From CAIQPV01 sp963719855 (lineage in GTDB: Bacteria; Pseudomonadota; Gammaproteobacteria; Burkholderiales; Gallionellaceae), in NCBI GenBank assembly GCA_963719855.1, contig CAVRDK010000005.1, positions 1 to 64,000 on the forward strand: 64,000 bases of DNA. Reading direction: 5' to 3'. The notes beneath the pieces are model-generated. The model was not told the origin of the DNA. It did no database searches and was given only the letters and a program-made list of their open reading frames with translations. The translations under genes and the position numbers were made by a program. Positions 1 to 7,735 of this stretch are shown here, in pieces. Within the stretch, counting starts at the first letter, position 1. Each line of letters begins with the position of its first letter.

Positions 1-14
1 AGTAAAGGAATGTG

Positions 15-74
15 AAGGGTAAAGAGGGAAGAGGGAAGGGTTTGACCCTTTTCTCTTCTCCCTTCTCCCTTCTC
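15..74. repeat. Purine-rich inverted repeat upstream of tRNA-Trp
   Basis: A run of GGGAAGAGGG words on the left arm is mirrored by CCCTTCTCCC words on the right, meeting at AAGGGT-TTG-ACCCTT (36-50). It can fold as a long hairpin and may terminate an upstream gene. Similar elements lie at 1066-1146 and 16657-16710. The first five bases read AGTAA, which would fit the end of a GAG-TAA codon pair. By gene-order analogy a second tuf gene probably lies just outside the window. Confidence 0.6.
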
Positions 75-80
75 GATTTT

Positions 81-156
81 AGGCCAGTAGCTCAATTGGT
101 AGAGTATCGGTCTCCAAAACCGAGGGTTGGGGGTTCGAGACCCTCCTGGCCTGCCA
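81..156 (+). tRNA. trpT: tRNA-Trp (anticodon CCA)
   Basis: A full cloverleaf is visible. The acceptor arm AGGCCAG pairs with CTGGCCT, the anticodon stem TCGGT/ACCGA holds the loop CTCCAAA with anticodon CCA at 114-116, and the T arm contains GGTTCGAGACC. The 3' CCA (154-156) is encoded. It sits 27 bases before secE, the classic tufB-trpT-secE-nusG arrangement of proteobacteria. Confidence 0.96.
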
Positions 157-183
157 GTTATTAAGTAAACGGACAGAACGCGC

Positions 184-531
184 ATGACTGACAAGATTAA
201 ATTAGGCGTGGCTTTTCTGCTGATTGTGGCGGGAATTACAGGGTTCTACGCGCTGCACGAGAGCGCTGCCGTGGTGAAACTGGCGGTGGTGTTGCTGGGT
301 TTATTGCTAGCTGCGGGGATCATCTGGACGACTGATCCTGGCAAGCGTCTGTTTATTTTCGGCAAGGAATCTGTGGCTGAAGCGAAGCGCGTGGTATGGC
401 CGACGCGCAAGGAAACCATACAGACGACCGGTGTTGTGATCGCGTTCGCGGTGGTTATGGCGTTGTTCTTGTGGGCGGTGGATGCCAGCCTGATGGTGGT
501 GGTCAATAAATTGATGGGACGGAGTGAGTGA
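184..531 (+). CDS. secE: Preprotein translocase subunit SecE
   Basis: SecE is the small clamp subunit of the SecYEG protein-conducting channel in the inner membrane and stabilises SecY (encoded here at 26133). The 115-residue product has three hydrophobic segments, at about residues 5-22, 30-48 and 82-110. The conserved cytoplasmic stretch before the last one (ESVAEAKRVVWPTRKET) is the family signature. Three-segment SecE proteins are typical of proteobacteria; many other bacteria keep only the last segment. The stop codon overlaps the nusG start by one base (TGATG), so translation is probably coupled. Confidence 0.95.
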   Translation: MTDKIKLGVAFLLIVAGITGFYALHESAAVVKLAVVLLGLLLAAGIIWTTDPGKRLFIFGKESVAEAKRVVWPTRKETIQTTGVVIAFAVVMALFLWAVDASLMVVVNKLMGRSE

Positions 532-1064
532 TGGCCAAGCGTTGGTATGTTGTTCATACGTACTCGCAGTTCGAGAAAAGCGTGCAGCGTGCACTGGTGG
601 AGCGCATTGCGCGTACCGGCATGCAAGACCTGTTCGGCCAGATTTTAGTGCCGGTCGAAGAGGTGGTTGAGTTAAAGGCTGGTCAGAAGAGCATCAGTGA
701 GCGCAAGTTCTTTCCCGGCTATGTTTTGGTCGAGATGGAGATGACCGATGAGAGCTGGCATTTAATCAAGAGTACGCCCAAGGTCACCGGCTTCTTAGGC
801 GGTTCGGCGATGAAGCCCACGCCGATCAGCGAAAAGGAAGTGCAGACCATCATGCAGCAGATGCAGGCGGGTGTCGAGAAGCCGCGTCCCAAGGTGTTGT
901 TCGAGGTGGGCGAGGCGGTGCGCGTCAAGGAAGGCCCATTCACCGACTTCCACGGTACGGTGGATGATGTCAATTACGACAAAAATAAGCTGCGGGTGGC
1001 GGTAACCATTTTTGGTCGCGCGACACCAGTGGAATTGGATTTCGGCCAAGTAGAAAAGGCCTAA
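531..1064 (+). CDS. nusG: Transcription termination/antitermination factor NusG
   Basis: NusG binds the RNA polymerase clamp, suppresses pausing, and links polymerase to Rho or to ribosomal protein S10. At 177 residues it is close to the E. coli protein. The N-terminal NGN domain begins KRWYVVHTYSQFEKSVQRAL and contains FPGYVLVEMEM. The C-terminal KOW domain (about residues 125-175) contains VRVKEGPFTDFHGTV. An in-frame GTG three bases upstream could also start translation, but ATG at 531 gives the conserved MAKRWYVV terminus. It is the second gene of secE-nusG and is followed by a repeat before rplK. Confidence 0.97.
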   Translation: MAKRWYVVHTYSQFEKSVQRALVERIARTGMQDLFGQILVPVEEVVELKAGQKSISERKFFPGYVLVEMEMTDESWHLIKSTPKVTGFLGGSAMKPTPISEKEVQTIMQQMQAGVEKPRPKVLFEVGEAVRVKEGPFTDFHGTVDDVNYDKNKLRVAVTIFGRATPVELDFGQVEKA

Positions 1065-1065
1065 A

Positions 1066-1146
1066 AGCGGGAAGGGATAAGGGAGAAGGGATAAGGGCGG
1101 ACCTGTGCGGTTTTACCCTTGCCTCTTTCCCTTTTCTCCTTCTCTG
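1066..1146. repeat. Purine/pyrimidine inverted repeat between nusG and rplK
   Basis: The left arm consists of repeated AAGGGATAAGGG-type words and the right arm of CCCTT/CTCTTTCCC words, around a short central segment with GCGG/ACC. It is the same type as the elements at 15-74 and 16657-16710. It may act as a partial terminator separating secE-nusG from the rplKAJL-rpoBC segment. Confidence 0.55.
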
Positions 1147-1212
1147 TATTAAACGGGGAGCGTATCGGAGTAACGGCGGTATGCGTTTAACCCACTGATA
1201 AGGAGTAGTAAC

Positions 1213-1644
1213 GTGGCAAAGAAAATAATCGGCTATATCAAGCTGCAAGTGCCTGCTGGTAAGGCAAATCCCAGCCCGCCAATTGGTCCGGCATTGGGTC
1301 AGCGCGGTTTGAATATCATGGAGTTCTGCAAGGCGTTTAACGCCCAGACTCAAGGTGTGGAACCCGGCTTGCCGATCCCCGTCGTGATTACCGCCTTCGC
1401 GGACAAGAGCTTCACCTTCATCATGAAGACTCCGCCTGCGACCATTCTGATCAAGAAGGCCGCCGGAATTCAGAAGGGCAGCAAGACGCCCCATACCGAC
1501 AAGGTGGGCAAGCTGACCCGCAAGCAAGCGGAAGAAATTGCTACAACCAAGATGCCGGATCTGACCGCAGCCGATATGGATGCCGCCGTGCGTACCATTG
1601 CGGGCAGCGCGCGCAGTATGGGTATTACCGTGGAGGGCGTATAA
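1213..1644 (+). CDS. rplK: 50S ribosomal protein L11
   Basis: L11 binds the GTPase-associated centre of 23S rRNA with L10 and L12 and is needed for RelA-dependent stringent signalling in bacteria that have RelA. The 143-residue product carries the proline-rich N-terminal segment (LQVPAGKANPSPPIGPALGQ) and the C-terminal rRNA-binding helix region (KMPDLTAADMDAAVRTIAGS). It starts at GTG after GGAG (1201-1204). One base separates it from rplA, with which it forms the conserved rplKA pair. Confidence 0.97.
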   Translation: MAKKIIGYIKLQVPAGKANPSPPIGPALGQRGLNIMEFCKAFNAQTQGVEPGLPIPVVITAFADKSFTFIMKTPPATILIKKAAGIQKGSKTPHTDKVGKLTRKQAEEIATTKMPDLTAADMDAAVRTIAGSARSMGITVEGV

Positions 1645-1645
1645 C

Positions 1646-2341
1646 ATGGCACATATTTCCAAGCGTTATAAAGCACTGGCTACCAAGGTAGACCGCAACA
1701 AGCTGTATCCACTGGCCGATGCATTGAATCTGGTGAAAGAAACCGCCAAGGCAAAATTTGATGAATCGATAGACGTGGCAGTGAACCTCGGCATCGACGC
1801 CAAGAAATCCGACCAGTTGGTGCGCGGTTCCGTCGTGCTGCCCAAGGGTACCGGCAAGACTGTGCGCGTGGCCGTATTTGCTCAGGGCGCCAAGGCTGAG
1901 GAAGCCAAGGCTGCAGGTGCAGATATCGTCGGTTTCGAAGACTTGGCCGAAAGCATCAAGGCCGGCAAAATGGATTTCGATGTGGTGATCGCTTCCCCGG
2001 ATGCAATGCGTATCGTCGGTCAACTGGGGCAGATTCTCGGCCCGCGCGGTTTGATGCCTAACCCCAAGGTGGGTACGGTTGCTGCCGATGTGGCGGGTGC
2101 GGTGAGAAATGCCAAGGCCGGTCAGGTGCAGTATCGCACCGACAAGAACGGTATCGTGCAATGCACTATCGGGCGTGCTTCGTTCACGCCGGAAGCGTTG
2201 CGCGAAAATATACTGGCACTGATCGATGCGCTGAACAAGGCCCGGCCTGCTGCTGCCAAGGGCGTGTACCTGAAAAAGGTGTCCGTCTCCAGCACCATGG
2301 GCGTCGGCATCCGCGTTGAACAAGCTAGTTTGGCTGCATAG
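1646..2341 (+). CDS. rplA: 50S ribosomal protein L1
   Basis: L1 forms the mobile stalk near the ribosomal E site and, in E. coli, represses its own operon by binding the rplKA leader. The chosen ATG gives MAHISKRYKAL and 231 residues, close to the usual 230-234. A longer reading frame starting at 1580 lies inside rplK and is not the real start. The family signature GPRGLMPNPKVGTV is present. The gene is followed by a 254-base leader before rplJ. Confidence 0.97.
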   Translation: MAHISKRYKALATKVDRNKLYPLADALNLVKETAKAKFDESIDVAVNLGIDAKKSDQLVRGSVVLPKGTGKTVRVAVFAQGAKAEEAKAAGADIVGFEDLAESIKAGKMDFDVVIASPDAMRIVGQLGQILGPRGLMPNPKVGTVAADVAGAVRNAKAGQVQYRTDKNGIVQCTIGRASFTPEALRENILALIDALNKARPAAAKGVYLKKVSVSSTMGVGIRVEQASLAA

Positions 2342-2595
2342 TTTGAATTGAATTTGCGGCATGGCGTGGACGCCATTGCCGCTAGAAGGCTTTGGACTGC
2401 TGGCTGGATAAGCAGATCAAAGACCGTAGGTATCGGAGGAGCAGTTGGCCGATGGTTTAATTGACGGAGCGACCCGTCAACCCACGTAGATGGTGTGCCC
2501 GCAAGCAGGAGAATAGATGTTTTCTTCCTGACTTAAGGACGCTGTTGTTAACCTAAGGAACGCGTGAGTGTTCCGGTTTTAGAAGGAGGAAGACT
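2342..2595 (+). promoter_or_regulatory. rplA-rplJ leader, probable L10 autoregulatory region
   Basis: This long untranslated gap has the position and size of the L10(L12)4 autoregulatory leader of the rplJL operon. Visible structure includes a hairpin GCGGCA-TGGCG / CGCCATTGCCGC (2356-2382, one bulge) just after rplA, which may attenuate read-through. A second hairpin GGAACGC-GTGA-GTGTTCC (2557-2574) lies just before the rplJ ribosome binding site. The L10-binding kink-turn itself could not be confirmed by eye. No convincing promoter was seen. Confidence 0.5.
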
Positions 2596-3087
2596 TTGGG
2601 TCTTAATCTGCAACAAAAACAGGCGGTAGTGGCTGAAGTCAGCGCACAAGTGGCGCAGGCTCAGACTATCGTTTTGGCAGAGTACCGTGGCATTGGAGTG
2701 GCTGACATTACCAAGTTGCGTGCGAATGCGCGCAAGTCCGGTGTGTATTTCCATGTGTTGAAAAATACGCTGGCACGCCGTGCAGTGCAGGGTACTCCAT
2801 TCGAAGCTTTGGCGGAAAAAATGGTCGGCCCGCTGGTGTACAGCATCAGTGCCGATGCTGTCGCGGCGGCGAAAGTGGTGTATGAATTTGCCAAGACGAA
2901 CGACAAGCTGGTGGTCAAAGCGGGTGCTTACAACGGCAAGGCGCTGGATGCTGCGGGCGTCAATGCCTTGGCTACCGTTCCTCCCAAGGAAGTGCTGCTG
3001 GCGCAACTTTGCGGTTTGCTGCAATCACCGCTCTCCGGTTTTGCACGCGTACTGAGCGCTGTGGCAGAACAAAAAGCAGCGGCTTAA
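2596..3087 (+). CDS. rplJ: 50S ribosomal protein L10
   Basis: L10 anchors the L7/L12 dimers to the ribosome stalk base and is the translational repressor of its own operon. The product has 163 residues (E. coli 165) and starts MGLNLQQKQAVVAEV. Translation starts at TTG, placed five bases after a strong AGGAGGA (2584-2590). A rare start codon behind a strong Shine-Dalgarno fits a gene that is regulated at initiation. The C-terminal helix that binds L12 is visible (SPLSGFARVLSAVAEQKA). Confidence 0.96.
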   Translation: MGLNLQQKQAVVAEVSAQVAQAQTIVLAEYRGIGVADITKLRANARKSGVYFHVLKNTLARRAVQGTPFEALAEKMVGPLVYSISADAVAAAKVVYEFAKTNDKLVVKAGAYNGKALDAAGVNALATVPPKEVLLAQLCGLLQSPLSGFARVLSAVAEQKAAA

Positions 3088-3123
3088 CCATCCACAATTA
3101 ATCTTTAAGTTAGGAAATATAAA

Positions 3124-3498
3124 ATGGCATTCGATAAAGACGCATTTTTGGCAGCATTGGACGGCATGTCCGTTCTGGAACTGAATGAATTGGTAAAAGC
3201 AATTGAAGTGAAGTTTGGCGTTTCCGCCGCTTCGATGGCAGCCCCTGCCGCAGCCGCTGGCGGTGGTGCAGCTGCCGCCGCTGAACAGACTGAATTCACC
3301 GTGATCCTGAACGCCGCTGGAGACGCCAAGGTGAACGTGATCAAGGTGGTGCGCGCGATTACCGGCCTGGGCTTGAAAGAAGCCAAGGATCTGGTGGACG
3401 GTGCACCGAAGCCAGTCAAGGAAGGCGTTAACAAGGCTGATGCTGACGGCATCCTGAAACAACTGATCGAAGCAGGCGCAACCGCTGAAATCAAGTAA
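3124..3498 (+). CDS. rplL: 50S ribosomal protein L7/L12
   Basis: L7/L12 forms the flexible stalk that recruits and activates translational GTPases. The 124-residue product has the N-terminal dimerisation domain (about residues 1-35), an alanine-rich hinge (SMAAPAAAAGGGAAAAA), and the C-terminal domain with the factor-binding segment VIKVVRAITGLGLKEAKDLV. It follows rplJ by 36 bases and is followed by a hairpin before rpoB. Confidence 0.98.
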   Translation: MAFDKDAFLAALDGMSVLELNELVKAIEVKFGVSAASMAAPAAAAGGGAAAAAEQTEFTVILNAAGDAKVNVIKVVRAITGLGLKEAKDLVDGAPKPVKEGVNKADADGILKQLIEAGATAEIK

Positions 3499-3510
3499 TT
3501 GTTGCTCGTG

Positions 3511-3543
3511 GCAAAAGGCTGACGGAACTCGTCAGCCTTTTGC
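3511..3543 (+). terminator. rplL-rpoB intergenic hairpin (attenuator-like)
   Basis: A perfect 14-bp stem GCAAAAGGCTGACG / CGTCAGCCTTTTGC encloses the loop GAACT, and TGCTTTATAA follows. The U-rich part lies inside the stem, so termination is probably partial. In E. coli an attenuator in the same gap lowers rpoBC expression relative to rplJL. The same role is inferred here. Confidence 0.75.
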
Positions 3544-3623
3544 TGCTTTATAAGAAGCCAACGGTCAGCGGGCGTTGATTTCGCCTTTTGTCCCTTGTCT
3601 TTTACCTTGGTCGTGGAGATATC

Positions 3624-6600
3624 ATGAACTATTCGTTTACTGAAAAAAAACGTATCCGTAAGAGTTTCGCAAAACGGATCGGCGCTTTGCCGGTGCCTTT
3701 TTTGCTGTCCACCCAACTGGAGTCCTATAGCGATTTCCTGCAGGCCAGTTTGCAGCCCGAGCAGCGCATCAACGACGGTTTACAGGCCGCGTTCAATTCG
3801 ATTTTTCCGATTGAGAGTCATAACAAATATGCGCGGCTGGAATTTGTCAGCTACGCGCTGGGCATGCCTCCGTTCGATGTGAAGGAATGCCAGCAGCGCG
3901 GACTGACTTATGCCTCGCCGTTGCGCGCACGCGTGCGTCTGACCCTGTTGGACAAGGAAGCGTCTAAGCCGACGGTGAAGGAAGTGAAGGAGCAGGAAGT
4001 GTACATGGGCGAAATTCCGCTGATGACGCACACCGGCTCGTTCGTCATCAACGGCACCGAGCGCGTGATCGTGTCGCAACTGCATCGTTCGCCTGGTGTG
4101 TTCTTCGAGCATGACCGCGGCAAGACTCATAGCTCCGGCAAGTTGTTGTTCTCTGCGCGCATCATTCCTTACCGTGGTTCCTGGCTGGATTTCGAATTCG
4201 ACGCCAAGGACTATGTTTATTTCCGCATTGACCGTCGCCGCAAAATGCCGGTCACAATTTTGCTAAAATCGCTGGGTTACACGCCGGAACAAATATTGGC
4301 CGCTTTCTTTGAGGTTGATACTTTCTTGTTCGGCAAAAAGGGCATTCAGTTCGAGGTAGTGCCAGAGCGTTTGCGCGGAGAAATTGCGCGTTTCGACATT
4401 GCGGGCAAGGGTGGTAAAGTTATCGTGGCTGCGGGCAAGCGCATTACCGTTCGTCATGTCCGCGAGATACAGGAAGCGGGCATCGACAAGCTGGCGGTGG
4501 GCGACGACTTCCTGTTGGGTCGTGTGTTGGCGCATAACGTGGTGGACAAGGACAGCGGAGAAGTCATTGCCAACGCCAACGACGAGATCACCGAAACCCT
4601 GCTCGCCAAGCTGCAAGCGGCGGGGATCGCCAAGATTCACACCCTGTATACCAACGATCTGGATCAGGGCGCTTTCATTTCGCAGACCCTGCGTGCCGAT
4701 GAGACGACTGACCAGTGGACGGCGCGCGTCGCCATCTACCGCATGATGCGCCCTGGCGAGCCACCCACAGAAGATGCGGTGGAAAACCTGTTCAACGGCC
4801 TGTTCTTCTCTGAAGAGCGTTATGATCTTTCGGCCGTAGGGCGCATGAAATTCAACCGTCGTGTCGGACGCGAAGAGTTGACCGGTTCCGGTATTTTGTC
4901 CAACGATGACATCGTAGCGGTAATCAAGATTCTGGTTGAATTGCGCAATGGTCGCGGCGAGATTGACGATATCGACCACCTCGGAAACCGTCGCGTGCGC
5001 GCGGTGGGTGAGTTGGCGGAGAACCAATTCCGTGCCGGTCTGGCGCGCGTCGAGCGTGCGGTGAAAGAGCGTCTCGGCCAAGCCGAAACGGACAACCTGA
5101 TGCCGCATGACCTGATCAATGCCAAGCCGATTTCGGCTGCGGTGAAGGAATTCTTCGGCTCCAGCCAGTTGTCGCAGTTTATGGATCAGACCAACCCACT
5201 GTCGGAAGTGACGCACAAACGTCGTATTTCCGCGCTGGGTCCGGGCGGTTTGACGCGCGAACGCGCAGGTTTCGAAGTGCGCGACGTACATCCGACGCAC
5301 TATGGCCGCGTGTGCCCGATCGAAACGCCGGAAGGCCCGAACATCGGCCTGATCAACTCCCTGGCGCTGTATGCGCGCACCAACAATTACGGTTTTATCG
5401 AAACGCCATATCGCCGCGTGATCAAGGGCAAGGCGACTGATGATGTGGATTACCTGTCCGCTATTGAGGAAGGCAAGTTCACCATCGCGCAGGCCAACGC
5501 CGAATTGGATAAGAAAGGTCATTTTACCAATGACATCGTGTCGTCGCGCCAGCACAATGAATTCGTGTTGGCCACGCCGGAAAAAATCGAGTACATGGAC
5601 GTGGCGCCAGCCCAAGTGGTGTCGGTGGCTGCTTCGCTGATCCCATTCCTGGAACACGACGATGCGAACCGCGCCTTGATGGGCGCAAACATGCAGCGTC
5701 AGGCTGTGCCTTGTCTGCGCGCGGAAAAAGCGCTGGTCGGCACCGGCATCGAACGCACCGTGGCGGTCGACTCCGGCACGACCGTGCAGGCATGGCGCGG
5801 CGGACGCGTGGATTATGTGGACGCAGGCCGTATCGTGGTGCGCGTCAACGATGATGAAACGACGCACGGCGAAGTCGGCGTGGACATCTACAACCTGACC
5901 AAGTACACCCGTTCCAACCAGAACACCAACATCAACCAGCGTCCGCTGGTCAGGATGGGAGACGTGATTGCGCGCGGCGACGTGATCGCCGATGGCGCAT
6001 CGACCGACATGGGCGAACTGGCTCTGGGTCAGAACATGCTGGTGGCGTTCATGCCTTGGAACGGTTACAACTACGAGGACTCGATCCTGATTTCCGAGCG
6101 CGTGGTAGCAGAAGATCGTTTCACCTCCATTCATATTGAAGAACTGACGGTGGTGGCGCGCGATACCAAGCTGGGTTCGGAAGAAATTACCCGTGACATT
6201 CCCAATCTGTCCGAGGGACAGATGGCGCGCCTGGATGAATGCGGTATCGTGCACATCGGCGCGGAAGTCAGCGTGGGCGACGTGCTGGTCGGCAAGGTTA
6301 CGCCCAAGGGCGAAACCCAGTTGACCCCGGAAGAGAAACTGCTGCGCGCCATTTTCGGCGAAAAGGCATCCGATGTGAAGGACACCTCGCTGCGTGTGCA
6401 GGCCGGTATTTCAGGGACTGTGATCGACGTGCAGGTGTTTACCCGCGAAGGACTGCAACGCGACAAGCGTGCGCAGCAGATCATCGACGACGAACTGAAC
6501 CGCTACAAGAAAGATTTGGCTGACCAGATGCGCATCGTCGAAGCGGACGTGTACACACGTCTGGAGAAGTTGCTGCATGGCAAGGTAGTCAACGGCGGGC

Positions 6601-7697
6601 CGAAGAAGCTGGCCAAGGGTGCCAAGCTGGACAAGGCTTATCTATCCAGCCTGGAACATCACCAGTGGTTCGACATCCGCCTCAGCGATGAAGAAGCTGC
6701 GGCACAACTGGAACAGGTGAAGGAAAGCCTGGATCTGAAACGCGTGGAATTCGACGCGGCATTTGAACTGAAGAAGCGCAAGCTGACTCAAGGCGACGAA
6801 CTGCAAGCCGGTGTGCAGAAGATGGTCAAGGTGTATGTGGCAGTGAAGCGCCGCTTGCAAGCCGGTGACAAGATGGCCGGTCGTCACGGTAACAAGGGCG
6901 TGGTGTCGCGCATTGTGCCGGTGGAAGACATGCCTTACATGGCGGACGGTACGCCGGTTGATGTGGTGCTGAATCCGCTGGGTGTGCCGTCGCGTATGAA
7001 CATCGGCCAGGTGCTGGAAGTGCATCTGGGCTGGGCGGCCAAGGGCTTGGGCAAGAAGATCGGCAAAATGCTTGAATCAGAAGCCAAGATTGCCGATGTG
7101 CGCAAGTTTTTGGGCAAGATTTACAACACCAGCGGACAGACAGTGGATATCGCTGCGTTTAGCGACGATGAAGTGATTGAGTTGTGCCGCAACCTGAAGA
7201 GCGGCGTGCCATTCGCTACGCCGGTATTCGACGGCGCGGACGAAGAAGAAATCAAGCACATGCTGGAACTGGCGGATTTGCCGCGTTCCGGGCAGATTGC
7301 CCTGCATGATGGCCGTACCGGAGCTGCATTTGATCGCCCTGTCACAGTAGGTTACATGCATGTGCTGAAGTTGCACCATCTGGTGGATGACAAGATGCAT
7401 GCGCGCTCGACCGGCCCATACAGTCTGGTGACGCAGCAGCCTCTGGGCGGTAAGGCGCAGTTTGGCGGACAGCGTTTCGGTGAAATGGAAGTGTGGGCGC
7501 TGGAAGCGTATGGCGCGGCTTACACCTTGCAGGAAATGCTGACGGTTAAATCCGACGACGTGAATGGGCGCACCAAGGTCTATGAAAGCATCGTCAAGGG
7601 CGACCACAAGATTGATGCCGGCATGCCGGAGTCGTTCAATGTGCTGACCAAGGAAATACGCTCCTTGGCTATTGATATCGATCTGGAACGCCACTAA
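3624..7697 (+). CDS. rpoB: RNA polymerase subunit beta
   Basis: RpoB forms one side of the polymerase active-site cleft and binds rifampicin. The 1357-residue product starts at ATG 3624 (MNYSFTEKKRIRK) after GGAGAT; an in-frame start at 3588 would add 12 non-conserved residues. The rifampicin region reads SSQLSQFMDQTNPLSEVTHK then RRISALGPGGL with wild-type residues throughout, so no resistance mutation is visible. The C-terminal part has the GDKMAGRHGNKG motif and ends in the region that contacts RpoC (QFGGQRFGEMEVWALEAYGA). It is followed by rpoC after 38 bases. Confidence 0.99.
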   Translation: MNYSFTEKKRIRKSFAKRIGALPVPFLLSTQLESYSDFLQASLQPEQRINDGLQAAFNSIFPIESHNKYARLEFVSYALGMPPFDVKECQQRGLTYASPLRARVRLTLLDKEASKPTVKEVKEQEVYMGEIPLMTHTGSFVINGTERVIVSQLHRSPGVFFEHDRGKTHSSGKLLFSARIIPYRGSWLDFEFDAKDYVYFRIDRRRKMPVTILLKSLGYTPEQILAAFFEVDTFLFGKKGIQFEVVPERLRGEIARFDIAGKGGKVIVAAGKRITVRHVREIQEAGIDKLAVGDDFLLGRVLAHNVVDKDSGEVIANANDEITETLLAKLQAAGIAKIHTLYTNDLDQGAFISQTLRADETTDQWTARVAIYRMMRPGEPPTEDAVENLFNGLFFSEERYDLSAVGRMKFNRRVGREELTGSGILSNDDIVAVIKILVELRNGRGEIDDIDHLGNRRVRAVGELAENQFRAGLARVERAVKERLGQAETDNLMPHDLINAKPISAAVKEFFGSSQLSQFMDQTNPLSEVTHKRRISALGPGGLTRERAGFEVRDVHPTHYGRVCPIETPEGPNIGLINSLALYARTNNYGFIETPYRRVIKGKATDDVDYLSAIEEGKFTIAQANAELDKKGHFTNDIVSSRQHNEFVLATPEKIEYMDVAPAQVVSVAASLIPFLEHDDANRALMGANMQRQAVPCLRAEKALVGTGIERTVAVDSGTTVQAWRGGRVDYVDAGRIVVRVNDDETTHGEVGVDIYNLTKYTRSNQNTNINQRPLVRMGDVIARGDVIADGASTDMGELALGQNMLVAFMPWNGYNYEDSILISERVVAEDRFTSIHIEELTVVARDTKLGSEEITRDIPNLSEGQMARLDECGIVHIGAEVSVGDVLVGKVTPKGETQLTPEEKLLRAIFGEKASDVKDTSLRVQAGISGTVIDVQVFTREGLQRDKRAQQIIDDELNRYKKDLADQMRIVEADVYTRLEKLLHGKVVNGGPKKLAKGAKLDKAYLSSLEHHQWFDIRLSDEEAAAQLEQVKESLDLKRVEFDAAFELKKRKLTQGDELQAGVQKMVKVYVAVKRRLQAGDKMAGRHGNKGVVSRIVPVEDMPYMADGTPVDVVLNPLGVPSRMNIGQVLEVHLGWAAKGLGKKIGKMLESEAKIADVRKFLGKIYNTSGQTVDIAAFSDDEVIELCRNLKSGVPFATPVFDGADEEEIKHMLELADLPRSGQIALHDGRTGAAFDRPVTVGYMHVLKLHHLVDDKMHARSTGPYSLVTQQPLGGKAQFGGQRFGEMEVWALEAYGAAYTLQEMLTVKSDDVNGRTKVYESIVKGDHKIDAGMPESFNVLTKEIRSLAIDIDLERH

Positions 7698-7735
7698 ACA
7701 TTGTTCGTCGGGCATAAGGCTTAAAGGAGCTACAC

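Noticed and set aside
4263..6254. 663-codon open frame on the minus strand inside rpoB
   Set aside because: It is the antisense shadow of a strongly biased GC-rich gene; its translation is histidine/arginine-rich with no known motif, while rpoB is complete.
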